64,000 nt of DNA from positions 124,001-188,000 of the forward strand of contig NZ_NGUO01000004.1 of NCBI RefSeq assembly GCF_002206635.1. Direction: 5' to 3'. The position numbers were made by a program, and so were the translations under genes. The notes under the pieces were generated by a model, which was not told the DNA's origin, ran no database searches, and saw only the letters and a list, made by a program, of their open reading frames with translations. Source of the DNA: Polynucleobacter aenigmaticus (GTDB taxonomy: Bacteria; Pseudomonadota; Gammaproteobacteria; Burkholderiales; Burkholderiaceae). Below, one piece after another: positions 8,820-17,957 of this stretch; the stretch's first letter is position 1, and every line of letters starts with the position of its first letter.

Positions 8820-10579
8820 GCATTCGAAAACTGAATGCGATGCAGATTGGCATATAAGCCATCTTTCGTAATCAGCTCCTCATGTGAGCCATTTTCGATC
8901 ACTTGACCATGCTCCAGCACTACGATGCGATCCGCATGCTCAATGGTTGACAAGCGATGCGCAATGACCAAAGTAGTTCTACCGACCATCAATCTCTCCA
9001 AAGCATCTTGCACTTGACGCTCTGATTCAGAATCCAGGGCCGAAGTAGCCTCATCCAAGATGAGGATGGGGGCATCCTTATAAATCGCCCTCGCAATCGC
9101 TAAACGCTGACGCTGACCACCCGACAAACGATTGCCGTTATCGCCAATTTGCGTATCAATTCCTTCGGGCATTTCTTTCATGAGGGCCGATAAGTTGGCA
9201 GCTTCGAGTGCCTCGATGACACGCCCCCGGTCAATGCCCTCAGAGCCCACAGCGCCATAAGCTACATTGGCTGCAATACTGTCATTAAATAAAATGACAT
9301 CCTGACTTACAAAAGCAATTTGCTTGCGCACATCGGCAAGCACAATATCCTCTAGCGGAATGTTATCTAAGAATATTTTCCCGCTAGTAGGCTTAAAGAA
9401 GCGAGGTAATAAATTCGCTAAGGTTGATTTACCTCCGCCGGAGGGTCCAACAAAAGCAACTATCTCGCCGGGATGAATATCCAAATTCACGCCACTAAGC
9501 GCATCTTTTCGCCCTGCTTCTTGTTGATAAGAGAAGCCAACATCTTCAAATCGTATTCCGCCCTTAGCCTTACCAAGGGGCTTCATATTTTCTTTTCGAG
9601 ATTCATCTTCCTCAAACGGTTGATCCATGAGGGAGAAAATCATTTCTGCAGCAGTAAGACCGCGCTGCAGGGGCTGATTGATATCAGCTAAATGTTTGAT
9701 CGGTGAAATCACCAACATCATTGCAGTAACGAAAGCAGCAAAACCGCCTACTGTAGTTCCTTCGGATGCGGATTGCATCAAGGCAATCACCAACACCACT
9801 GAAAGCGCCATCGATGCAATTAATTGGGTAATCGGCTGATTCAGGCCGCCAGCTACAGCAGACTTCAAGGCGAATTGGCGTAGGCGATCAGCTTTCTCCA
9901 TGAAGCGACGCATCTCATACCCTTCGGCACCATGCACCTTCACAATTTTATAACCAGCAGCAGCTTCTTCAACGATGTAGGCAAGCTCGCTAGTTAAACC
10001 TTGTTGTTCACGATTTAAGCTACGTAAACGCTTATTAATTTTGCTCATAATAAAAGCAATGATGGGGAAAATAAGCAATACAACTAAAGTCAGTTGCCAA
10101 TTCAAATAAATGAGATATCCAATCAAACCGACCACCGTCAGCGAATCCCGAACCAAACTAATTAACATTCCACCCATAATGGAGAGAACATTGTTAACTT
10201 CAAAAACGACTGCATTAATTAAGCTGGATGCCGAATTCTTTTGAAAGAAAGTGGTACTCGCATGTAAGAGTGTTTGAAACATCTGCTGACGTAATTTCAA
10301 CAACACCGCATTAATCACACGCGTCAGCAAATAGCTGGATAGGAACTGTGCCAAGCTACGAACTAGAGCCAAACCAACCAAGAAAACCGGCACCTGCCAA
10401 AGTTTGCTGTTGAGCTCCCCCGTAAAGCCACGATCTAATAATGGCTTCATTAAGGCTGGGATAGAGGTTTCGGCGCCCGCAACAAAGACCATGGCTAGTA
10501 AAGAGCCAATAATCAAGCGAATATGGGGCTTAAGATACTGAATTAAGCGATTTAGGGCGGTACGGTCTTGAGCATTCAT
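8816..10579 (-). CDS. msbA: Lipid A/LPS flippase MsbA-type ABC transporter
   Basis: A homodimeric ABC exporter that flips lipid A-core across the inner membrane. Start ATG 10579 gives 587 residues, close to E. coli MsbA (582). The open frame continues upstream to 10852, but that part lies inside the divergent glycosyltransferase gene and is not family-like. Six transmembrane helices fill about residues 20-310. The ATPase domain has Walker A GPSGGGKST (near 378), signature LSGGQRQRLAIARAI (near 483) and Walker B LILDEATSALD (near 505). It is back to back with LPS-core glycosyltransferases, which fits the role; drug export by a relative is the alternative. Confidence 0.92.
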   Translation of the reverse strand: MNAQDRTALNRLIQYLKPHIRLIIGSLLAMVFVAGAETSIPALMKPLLDRGFTGELNSKLWQVPVFLVGLALVRSLAQFLSSYLLTRVINAVLLKLRQQMFQTLLHASTTFFQKNSASSLINAVVFEVNNVLSIMGGMLISLVRDSLTVVGLIGYLIYLNWQLTLVVLLIFPIIAFIMSKINKRLRSLNREQQGLTSELAYIVEEAAAGYKIVKVHGAEGYEMRRFMEKADRLRQFALKSAVAGGLNQPITQLIASMALSVVLVIALMQSASEGTTVGGFAAFVTAMMLVISPIKHLADINQPLQRGLTAAEMIFSLMDQPFEEDESRKENMKPLGKAKGGIRFEDVGFSYQQEAGRKDALSGVNLDIHPGEIVAFVGPSGGGKSTLANLLPRFFKPTSGKIFLDNIPLEDIVLADVRKQIAFVSQDVILFNDSIAANVAYGAVGSEGIDRGRVIEALEAANLSALMKEMPEGIDTQIGDNGNRLSGGQRQRLAIARAIYKDAPILILDEATSALDSESERQVQDALERLMVGRTTLVIAHRLSTIEHADRIVVLEHGQVIENGSHEELITKDGLYANLHRIQFSNA

Positions 10580-10589
10580 ATAATGAATT

Positions 10590-11372
10590 ATGCCCACCTT
10601 ATCCGTCATACTCATCACACGCAATGAAGAGGCCAATTTGGCCGACTGCTTGGTCTCCCTAGAGGGTATTGCCGAGCAAATCGTGGTTGTGGATACCAAC
10701 AGCAGCGATCGCACCCTAGAAATCGCCAAAAACCATGGGGCCGTAATCGCCCAACCAACAGATTGGCCTGGTTTTGGCCCCCAAAAGAATCGTGCCCTAG
10801 ATCTGGCAACCGGTGACTGGGTTTTATCCCTGGATGCCGATGAAAGACTCACACCAGCCCTCAGAAGTGAAATCCTGACGGCAATTCATCATTCCGCTCA
10901 TGTGAACTGTTTTGCGATTCCACGCCTTTCTTGGTATTGTGGCCGTTTTATCCGCCATTCTGGCTGGAGCCCAGATTACGTTGATAGATTGTTCAAGCGT
11001 GGCACCGCCCGCTTCTCTGACGATCTAGTTCATGAGCGCCTGATCCCGAATGGCCAAGTGGCCAAACTCGAAAATCCCATGTTGCACTTCAGCTTTATGA
11101 ATTACTCCCAAGTCCTGCAAAAGTTAGATCGATACTCAACAGCATCAGCAGAGCAAGCCTTTGCCAAAGGCAAAACTAGCACCCCATTAAAAGCAGTTCT
11201 GCATGGTGTCTGGGCTTTTGTACGTACCTATTTCATACGCGTTGGATTTTTAGATGGCGTCCAGGGTTTTGCTTTGGCTATCTCCAACGGGCAAGGTACT
11301 TACTATCGCTATATGAAGCTATGGCAACTGCATCAAGAAGCCAATAATCGCAACGATCATTACAGCAAATGA
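10590..11372 (+). CDS. Family 2 glycosyltransferase, WaaE/KdtX type
   Basis: A GT-A fold glycosyltransferase of 260 residues resembling WaaE/KdtX, which adds glucose to the first heptose of the LPS core. SVILITRNEEANLADCL opens the nucleotide-sugar domain, the metal-binding motif is LSLDADERL (about 80-88), and the acceptor region has HSGWSPDYVDRLF and VHERL. Its ATG lies only ten bases from the divergent msbA start. The stop overlaps the next glycosyltransferase by ATGA. The sugar and acceptor are inferred from the family and neighbourhood. Confidence 0.85.
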   Translation: MPTLSVILITRNEEANLADCLVSLEGIAEQIVVVDTNSSDRTLEIAKNHGAVIAQPTDWPGFGPQKNRALDLATGDWVLSLDADERLTPALRSEILTAIHHSAHVNCFAIPRLSWYCGRFIRHSGWSPDYVDRLFKRGTARFSDDLVHERLIPNGQVAKLENPMLHFSFMNYSQVLQKLDRYSTASAEQAFAKGKTSTPLKAVLHGVWAFVRTYFIRVGFLDGVQGFALAISNGQGTYYRYMKLWQLHQEANNRNDHYSK

Positions 11373-12160
11373 TTTCCATTCTTCTGGCCACCTATAACTG
11401 GCCGCAAGCCCTAAAGTTATGTCTTGAGTCGCTCAGCACTCAAACAGATCTGGATTTTGAAATCATCATTGCCGATGATGGGTCTTCTGCACAGACCAAA
11501 AACCTCATAGAAGCCATTCAGCCCAAGTTCCCCGTAAAAATAACTCACCTCTGGCAAGAAGATCAAGGTTTTCGTAAAACCCGCATTCTCAATCAAGCGA
11601 TAGAGGTGGCAGGTGGTGAATATTTAATATTCCTAGATGGTGATTGCATTGTTCAACCGGACTTTATTGCAGAGCATCGCAAGTTAGCTCAAACGGATCA
11701 TCTGGTCACTGGAAGCCGAGTATTGCTAAACGAAAGTCTAACCTTAGAGCTACTCACTTGGGCGCAGTGGGATTTCAAGAAATTTGCCAACAACCTTTTA
11801 AGCTACCGCCTATCCGGCGGAATCAATAAATACTGGCCCCTGAAGATTAAGCTGGGTAATGGGGCTTGGCGCAACTACCAAAAGTTTGTCTGGCGTCGCA
11901 TCAAGGGCTGCAATATGGCCTGCTGGAAGGCTGATGCGTTGGCCATTGGCGGCTTTGATGAAACCATGACAGGCTGGGGTCACGAGGATGCAGATTTTGT
12001 TTTCAGACTTCAAAACAGGGGCTTGATTCGTAAGTCGGGCTCTTGGTCTACTGAAGTACTTCATCTACACCATCGCATCAACGACCAATCCAACGCTGCA
12101 GAAAATGCACGTCGTGTGCGCGAAAAAATTCTAGCTAAGGCTAGACAAAAAAATAATTGA
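11369..12160 (+). CDS. Family 2 glycosyltransferase with galactosyltransferase-like C-terminal domain
   Basis: A 263-residue GT-A enzyme. The N-terminal donor domain begins SILLATYNWPQALKLCLES and has IIADDGSS and the metal motif FLDGDCIV (about 87-94). The C-terminal domain contains GGFDETMTGWGHEDADF (about 190-206), the glyco_transf_7C signature in which WGxEDxD binds donor and acceptor. The start overlaps the previous stop by four bases, so these LPS-core enzymes are coupled. The exact sugar cannot be read from sequence. Confidence 0.85.
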   Translation: MISILLATYNWPQALKLCLESLSTQTDLDFEIIIADDGSSAQTKNLIEAIQPKFPVKITHLWQEDQGFRKTRILNQAIEVAGGEYLIFLDGDCIVQPDFIAEHRKLAQTDHLVTGSRVLLNESLTLELLTWAQWDFKKFANNLLSYRLSGGINKYWPLKIKLGNGAWRNYQKFVWRRIKGCNMACWKADALAIGGFDETMTGWGHEDADFVFRLQNRGLIRKSGSWSTEVLHLHHRINDQSNAAENARRVREKILAKARQKNN

Positions 12161-12174
12161 GTTACATTAAGCCT

Positions 12175-13332
12175 ATGACTGCATTCTCAATACTGAAACC
12201 TAAAAAAGTGTTGTTTATTGCGACTCGCCAAATTGGTGACGTGTTGGTAACTACCCCACTCATTTCAAAAGCGCGCGAGCTTTGGCCAGATGCGGAGTTT
12301 CATTTTCTGGGCTATCGCGGTAAGCTCGACATGCTCAAGGGCAATCCAGATATCGCGCAGACCATTGAAACATCAGATCGCCCACGACTTGGAGAATATC
12401 TCTCCTTATTTTTCCGACTCTTTCAGCGCTATGACTTAGCGGTAGTGACACAGCCTAGCGATCGGGCCTATATTTATGGCTTAGTAGCAGCCCATCAAAG
12501 GGTGGGCGTATTGGGTGGACACCCTCAAGGATTCAGTCAGCAAGATAAAGCTAAGAGCAGTAAAAGCGATAAACAGAATGCTTGGAAGAAAGCAATTTGC
12601 TTACACACGGTTGATGTCGACTATTTCGCACAACACGTCATTACTGAAAAGCTGCGCCTGCTGGGCGCTTTTTATAGAAACCCACAGGATTTATTTAGCA
12701 AACCTATCTCAGTAACTGCCCCTGCTGGGGACCCGATTACACCTAGCATCGCTGCCCAACTTCTCTCACCTTATATCGTGGTCCACCCCGGCCCACTCAC
12801 AGCCTACAAGCGTTGGCCCCTCTCCTACTGGCAAACATTGCTTACTTGGATTGTGCAACAAGGTTATCAAGTCGTCCTCAGCGCATCCCCAGCCAAGCAA
12901 GATCTACAGCTCAACCATGACATCCTCTCTTTGCTTGATGAAGAGACCCGCAAGAATGCCATCGATACCACTGGGCTTCTCACGATTCCACAAGCGGGGA
13001 CTCTGATTCGGGGAGCGGTTGCCTATGTCGGGGTTGATACTTCAATCACCCATCTAGCAGCAGCGTGCAATACGCCAACAATCGCCTTATTTGGTCCTAC
13101 ACCGCCAACAAACTTTGGGCCTTGGCCTAATGGCTTTATTGGAGACCAACCTTATCAATTACGGGCCCACACTCAAACCGTGGGCAATGTCACGATCTTA
13201 CAAGGCCCTGGTGAATGCGTCCCCTGCCGTAAAGCGGGCTGTGAGGATAGAGCAAGTAGCAAGAGTGAATGCTTGGACCAGCTAGAACCTATACAAGTGA
13301 TTGAAGCACTTCAAAGCGCTACAAATAAATAA
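12175..13332 (+). CDS. Family 9 glycosyltransferase (heptosyltransferase-like)
   Basis: An ADP-heptose-type LPS glycosyltransferase of about 385 residues, similar to RfaQ/WaaQ heptosyltransferase III. KVLFIATRQIGDVLVTTPL at the N-terminus and the C-terminal VDTSITHLAAACNTPTIALFGPT (about 285-307) are the two GT9 hallmarks. The end carries a cysteine group, GECVPCRKAGCEDR plus one more Cys, common in this subfamily. ATG 12175 is preferred to the in-frame TTG 12157 that overlaps the previous gene. It is last in the three-gene LPS-core run and converges on dnaE. Confidence 0.85.
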   Translation: MTAFSILKPKKVLFIATRQIGDVLVTTPLISKARELWPDAEFHFLGYRGKLDMLKGNPDIAQTIETSDRPRLGEYLSLFFRLFQRYDLAVVTQPSDRAYIYGLVAAHQRVGVLGGHPQGFSQQDKAKSSKSDKQNAWKKAICLHTVDVDYFAQHVITEKLRLLGAFYRNPQDLFSKPISVTAPAGDPITPSIAAQLLSPYIVVHPGPLTAYKRWPLSYWQTLLTWIVQQGYQVVLSASPAKQDLQLNHDILSLLDEETRKNAIDTTGLLTIPQAGTLIRGAVAYVGVDTSITHLAAACNTPTIALFGPTPPTNFGPWPNGFIGDQPYQLRAHTQTVGNVTILQGPGECVPCRKAGCEDRASSKSECLDQLEPIQVIEALQSATNK

Positions 13333-13361
13333 AAACTCTAGGTAGTTTTGGTGGTGCTGAT

Positions 13362-16300
13362 TTACTGGTACTGAACCTGAACGGTATTGGATTGTTTCGC
13401 AGCCAGAATTTGATTGAGACTATGCAAGCAAGCATCGTCAGGATAAATTCGCAGCTCTTCTGGGAACTGCATTAAGCAAGCCCCACCACTAGTAGTTACA
13501 GCTGCAGTCAGCATTAAGCCTTTCATACCTTCATTGCCACCTGGCATCGTTGCAGCTGCAGGCCCCAACTTAGGATCCCGTACGCGGTTACTCATGAGGT
13601 GGGGGCCAATTTGGCTACGCAACGATTTGAGGTCGATAGCCGAATCAATACTCAGGTGGATATTGCGTGCAAAACGCATTCGCGCGCCAGTGATATCCAT
13701 CACCCCCTCAGAGATGATGCGCATGCCTCCAGAAAACTTATCTGGAGTGACATTCACCTTGGCAACCAATAATTCATCCTCTTTGAGCCATGAGCGATTC
13801 GGTTCATAGACTTCGCTGTAGAGAGTTACCTCAATTGCAGCCGTTCCATCATCGATGGTTGCAATCATCATACGACCACGCTGACCAGTCAACATTCGAG
13901 CGGAGGTAATAATGCCGGCAATGAGCTGATCCTTGCCTTCAGTTACTTTTGCCAGTGACTGACGAATGAAATGCGCCGTCTCATCACGGTAAGCATCAAA
14001 CATATGTCCTGTAAGACATAGGCCCAGAGAATTTTTCTCATCCTGAAGACGCTTCTTTTCAGACCAGGCTGGCTCACGTACTAATTCAGGTAAGTGGCGA
14101 TCCTCTTCTCCTGCTACCTCAAACAAACTGACTTGGTTAATCGAGGCTTCAGCCTGTTCAGCAGCCTCGATTGCGCGAGCAAGTGAGGCTAATAAAGTAG
14201 AGCGAATGTCATATAGATTTCCGCCGGCAGGCACAGAGTCTTTATACAAACTATCAAATGCACCTGCACGCATTAAGGCTTCAATAGCACGGCGATTGAC
14301 TTGTCTGCGATCAACTCGCGCGCAGAAGTCAAACAGATCCTTAAATGGACCGCCAGTCTCGCGAGCTTTTACAATCACCTCAATCGCTGCTTCGCCAGTA
14401 CCTCTGACAGCACCCAAACCATAACGAATATGACTGATTGGTGAGTCGGGAGCGGCATCGGGTGCACGTAAGGGTGTAAACACATACACACCGGTATTAA
14501 TGTCTGGTGAAAATACCCGGATTTGATTTACTAAGCAATCGTCATACAGAATCTTCACCTTATCGGTGTCATCCATCGCGAGCGATAAGTTGGCTGCCAT
14601 AAATTCAGCAGGGTAGTAGGCCTTTAACCAGGCGGTTTGATAGGCTAAGAGAGCGTAGGCGGCAGCATGGGATTTATTAAATCCATAACCCGCAAAACGC
14701 TCCATCAAGTCATAAATCTCGTTGGCCTTACCTTCGGTGATACCACCAGCTTTCGCGCCGTCACTAAAGATCTTGCGATGCTGAGCCATCTCCTCGGGCT
14801 TTTTCTTACCCATTGCACGACGCAACATATCCGCGCCACCCAGTGAATAACCACCAATCATCTGCGCCATCTGCATAACCTGCTCTTGATAAACCATGAT
14901 GCCGTAGGTTTCTTGTAGAACAGGCTCAATACGCGGATCTGGGTACTCTACTTTTTGACGACCATGCTTACGCTCAATAAAATCTGGAATCAAATCCATT
15001 GGGCCCGGACGATACAGCGCTACAAGCGCAATGATGTCTTCGAAACGGTCTGGCTTCGCCTCACGAAGCATACTTTGCATGCCGCGACTTTCTAGCTGAA
15101 AGACGGCAACAGTATTGGCATTCTTTAAAACCTCAAATGCTTTTTCATCATCAAGTGGAATCTCGCCAATATTCCAGTTTTTACGCTCCGTATGTAGTGT
15201 CTGAATCCACTTCTCAGCAGCAGCTAAAATAGTGAGTGTCGTCAAACCTAAAAAGTCGAATTTAACTAGGCCAATCGCCTCAACGTCATCTTTATCGAAC
15301 TGGCTAATAACTGAGCCACTCTCTTGATCTTTAGAATCTTTTGCTTCTTGTGTGTAGAGCGGGCAAAAATCCGTTAAACGGCCAGGAGCAATTAATACAC
15401 CGCCTGCATGCATGCCTACGTTACGGGTCATACCCTCTAACTGCTGAGCTAAAGATAAAAGCTGACGGACCTCATCCTCGTTCTTCTCTCGCTCGCCTAA
15501 TTGCTTCTCTTCCTTCTTGGCCATTTCAATGGTCATGTATTGACCAGGCTTATTCGGAATTAACTTAGCAATACCATCAACGAAGTTGTAGCCCTGCTCG
15601 AGCACGCGACCTACATCACGAATCGCTGCTCTTGCAGCCATCGTGCCAAATGTGGCAATCTGACTCACCGCATCTTTGCCGTACTTATCCTTCACATATT
15701 GAATGACGCGATCTCGCCCATGCTGGCAGAAGTCGATATCGAAGTCGGGCATCGATACCCGCTCAGGATTGAGGAAGCGCTCAAAAAGTAAGTTGTAACG
15801 CAGCGGATCAAGATCAGTAATACCTAATGAGTACGCAACTAAAGATCCCGCACCAGATCCACGACCCGGACCAACTGGTACACCATTATTTTTAGCCCAA
15901 TTAATGAAGTCCGCAACAATCAAAAAATAACCTGGAAATCCCATTTGAGCAATCGTCTTAACCTCAAAGACTAGGCGCTCGTGATAACGAGTCTCCTCTT
16001 TGGCGCGCTCTTCTGGATCAGGGAAATTGCGCTCCATGTGGCGCTTCAAACCAATCTCTGATTGCTGCAATAAATAATCGTCGAGCGTAATACCTGGGGG
16101 CGTTGGAAAATCTGGCAAGCGTGGTTGACCCAACACCAAAGAAAGATTACAACGCTTAGCAATTTCTACGGAGTTAGCTAGTGCAACTGGCAAATCTGCA
16201 AAGCGCTTTTCCATCTCTTCTTGAGATAAGAAATACTGCTCTTCATTAAATTTCTTGGTGCGGCGAGGGTTTCCTAATAATTCACCCTCAGCGATACATA

Positions 16301-16988
16301 CTCGCGCTTCATGAGCAATGAAATCACTCTTTTTCATAAACTGCACAGGATGCGTAGCAACGATCGGTAAATCCATTTCACTAGCGAGATGACAGGCTAG
16401 TTGAAGCTGCTTTTCATCCTGAGGATGGCCACCACGCTGAACTTCGATAAAGAAAGCATCGGGAAACAACTTTGCCCACTGTTGAGCAGCAACCTTAGCC
16501 TGATCTTCCTGACCAGCCAACAGGGCAACACCAACATCACCCCAGCGTCCGCCAGAAAGTGCAATGAGTCCATGGGCTAGGGTTCTTTTTGCTGCTTTGT
16601 CTTCAGCTTTAGAGCCTGGTTCACTAAACCACTTAGGATCTATTTCAGCGCGACCACGTGACTGATTCTCCAAAGAAGCTTTGCTCAATAACTGGCAAAG
16701 ATTGAGATAGCCAGAATGGTTTTGAACCAGCAGCAGCAAACGATAGGGTTGGTCTGGATCCTGAGGGTTGCTAATCCAAACATCAGCCCCTGCAATGGGC
16801 TTAATTCCACCAGAGCGAGCGGCCGTATAAAAGCGGATTAAACCGAATAAATTGCTTAAATCAGTCAGGGCTAGAGCCCCCATGTCATCTTTTTCGGCAG
16901 CAGCCACAGCATCATCAATACGAACGACGCCATCCGTAATTGAAAACTCGGAATGGACGCGTAGATGAACAAAACGGGGGGAAGCCAT
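13362..16988 (-). CDS. dnaE: DNA polymerase III alpha subunit
   Basis: The replicative polymerase catalytic subunit, 1208 residues. The order is the PHP domain (starting FVHLRVHSEFSITDG, about 6-20), then the C-family polymerase with catalytic aspartates in MPDFDIDFC (D415, D417 and D419 bracket the motif) and FDFLGLTTL. The beta-clamp and fingers region follows, then an OB fold (LIAGIITSARMLTGQ) and a tau-binding C-terminus. The start ATG sits back to back with gluQ, with about 15 bases between start codons. This is the DnaE1 type, not the error-prone DnaE2, judging by full length and the conserved PHP residues. Confidence 0.97.
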   Translation of the reverse strand: MASPRFVHLRVHSEFSITDGVVRIDDAVAAAEKDDMGALALTDLSNLFGLIRFYTAARSGGIKPIAGADVWISNPQDPDQPYRLLLLVQNHSGYLNLCQLLSKASLENQSRGRAEIDPKWFSEPGSKAEDKAAKRTLAHGLIALSGGRWGDVGVALLAGQEDQAKVAAQQWAKLFPDAFFIEVQRGGHPQDEKQLQLACHLASEMDLPIVATHPVQFMKKSDFIAHEARVCIAEGELLGNPRRTKKFNEEQYFLSQEEMEKRFADLPVALANSVEIAKRCNLSLVLGQPRLPDFPTPPGITLDDYLLQQSEIGLKRHMERNFPDPEERAKEETRYHERLVFEVKTIAQMGFPGYFLIVADFINWAKNNGVPVGPGRGSGAGSLVAYSLGITDLDPLRYNLLFERFLNPERVSMPDFDIDFCQHGRDRVIQYVKDKYGKDAVSQIATFGTMAARAAIRDVGRVLEQGYNFVDGIAKLIPNKPGQYMTIEMAKKEEKQLGEREKNEDEVRQLLSLAQQLEGMTRNVGMHAGGVLIAPGRLTDFCPLYTQEAKDSKDQESGSVISQFDKDDVEAIGLVKFDFLGLTTLTILAAAEKWIQTLHTERKNWNIGEIPLDDEKAFEVLKNANTVAVFQLESRGMQSMLREAKPDRFEDIIALVALYRPGPMDLIPDFIERKHGRQKVEYPDPRIEPVLQETYGIMVYQEQVMQMAQMIGGYSLGGADMLRRAMGKKKPEEMAQHRKIFSDGAKAGGITEGKANEIYDLMERFAGYGFNKSHAAAYALLAYQTAWLKAYYPAEFMAANLSLAMDDTDKVKILYDDCLVNQIRVFSPDINTGVYVFTPLRAPDAAPDSPISHIRYGLGAVRGTGEAAIEVIVKARETGGPFKDLFDFCARVDRRQVNRRAIEALMRAGAFDSLYKDSVPAGGNLYDIRSTLLASLARAIEAAEQAEASINQVSLFEVAGEEDRHLPELVREPAWSEKKRLQDEKNSLGLCLTGHMFDAYRDETAHFIRQSLAKVTEGKDQLIAGIITSARMLTGQRGRMMIATIDDGTAAIEVTLYSEVYEPNRSWLKEDELLVAKVNVTPDKFSGGMRIISEGVMDITGARMRFARNIHLSIDSAIDLKSLRSQIGPHLMSNRVRDPKLGPAAATMPGGNEGMKGLMLTAAVTTSGGACLMQFPEELRIYPDDACLHSLNQILAAKQSNTVQVQYQ

Positions 16989-17003
16989 GAGATCATTTTA
17001 GCT

Positions 17004-17957
17004 GTGCCGAACCTCAAAAACCTCTCACCCCCAGCCGACGGCTATCGTGGGCGATTTGCACCCTCGCCTACCGGCCCGCTACATGGGGGATCGCTAGTTG
17101 CCGCCCTTGGAAGCTGGCTGGATGCCCGCAAAAATCAGGGGAAATGGCTTCTCAGAATCGAAGATTTAGACACTCCGCGCTGTATTCCAGGCATTGATCA
17201 AGAAATCCTGCGTCAATTACTTGCCTGCGGCCTCTCCTGGGACGAAGAACCTACTTGGCAGTCCAAGCACCAAGAGCGCTACCAAAAGGCTCTGGAGCGC
17301 TTAAACGCGCTCCAAACTATCTATTCCTGCACCTGCTCCCGGCAAACCATTGCAAACGTCCTGGAGGCTCAAGGTGTAATTACCCCCCGTAATCAAGAAA
17401 TAGTCTACCCAGGTACTTGCCGACCCAAGGAAGTCCAATTAAATCAAGGATTCAGTAAGCAGGTATCTGGTACTGCCTGGAGGCTCGCACTTCCACCCGA
17501 TCTCACAATTGAATTTGAAGACCTTGCCCTAGGAAAACAGGATCAAGACTTAAATCGAGAAGTGGGGGACTTTGTCTTGCGTCGTCGGGATGCTGTGTTT
17601 ACCTATCAACTCGCTGTAGTGGTGGATGATGCCGATCAAGGCATTACCCACATCGTGCGTGGTCAAGATTTACTCAGCAATACGGCGCGGCAGATTTACT
17701 TACAAAATATCCTTGGATATCCGACTCCAAGTTATTTGCACCTACCCCTTGTACTGGATGAGCATGGCGAAAAACTCAGCAAACAAACTCTCGCTAGCGC
17801 CATTCAAACTGAAAATGAACAACAGGCTTTACATGAATTGCGTAAAGCGGCAATACATTTGGGATTAAGAAATCTACCAGATGGAAAAGCAATTTCCATT
17901 GCTGAGTGGCTCTTAGCGGCCACCCAGGCTTGGAATAGAAAAGTTACTTTTTTTTAA
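17004..17957 (+). CDS. gluQ: Glutamyl-queuosine tRNA(Asp) synthetase
   Basis: A truncated GluRS paralog that attaches glutamate to the queuosine at position 34 of tRNA-Asp. The HIGH-like motif is PSPTGPLHGGSLVAALGSW, zinc ligands are CTC followed by Y and C in the YPGTC region, and the KMSKS-like motif is KLSKQTLA (about 260). It lacks the anticodon-binding domain, as the family does. GTG 17004 is preferred because ATG 16965 lies within dnaE coding sequence and adds unrelated residues; the start is uncertain. The 3' end overlaps rhlE by 14 bases in convergent orientation. queG in this window belongs to the same modification pathway. Confidence 0.9.
   Translation: MPNLKNLSPPADGYRGRFAPSPTGPLHGGSLVAALGSWLDARKNQGKWLLRIEDLDTPRCIPGIDQEILRQLLACGLSWDEEPTWQSKHQERYQKALERLNALQTIYSCTCSRQTIANVLEAQGVITPRNQEIVYPGTCRPKEVQLNQGFSKQVSGTAWRLALPPDLTIEFEDLALGKQDQDLNREVGDFVLRRRDAVFTYQLAVVVDDADQGITHIVRGQDLLSNTARQIYLQNILGYPTPSYLHLPLVLDEHGEKLSKQTLASAIQTENEQQALHELRKAAIHLGLRNLPDGKAISIAEWLLAATQAWNRKVTFF

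Noticed and set aside
10580-10852. A 91-codon N-terminal extension of msbA
   Set aside because: It lies wholly inside the divergent glycosyltransferase gene and does not look like MsbA. Starting at 10579 gives the family length.
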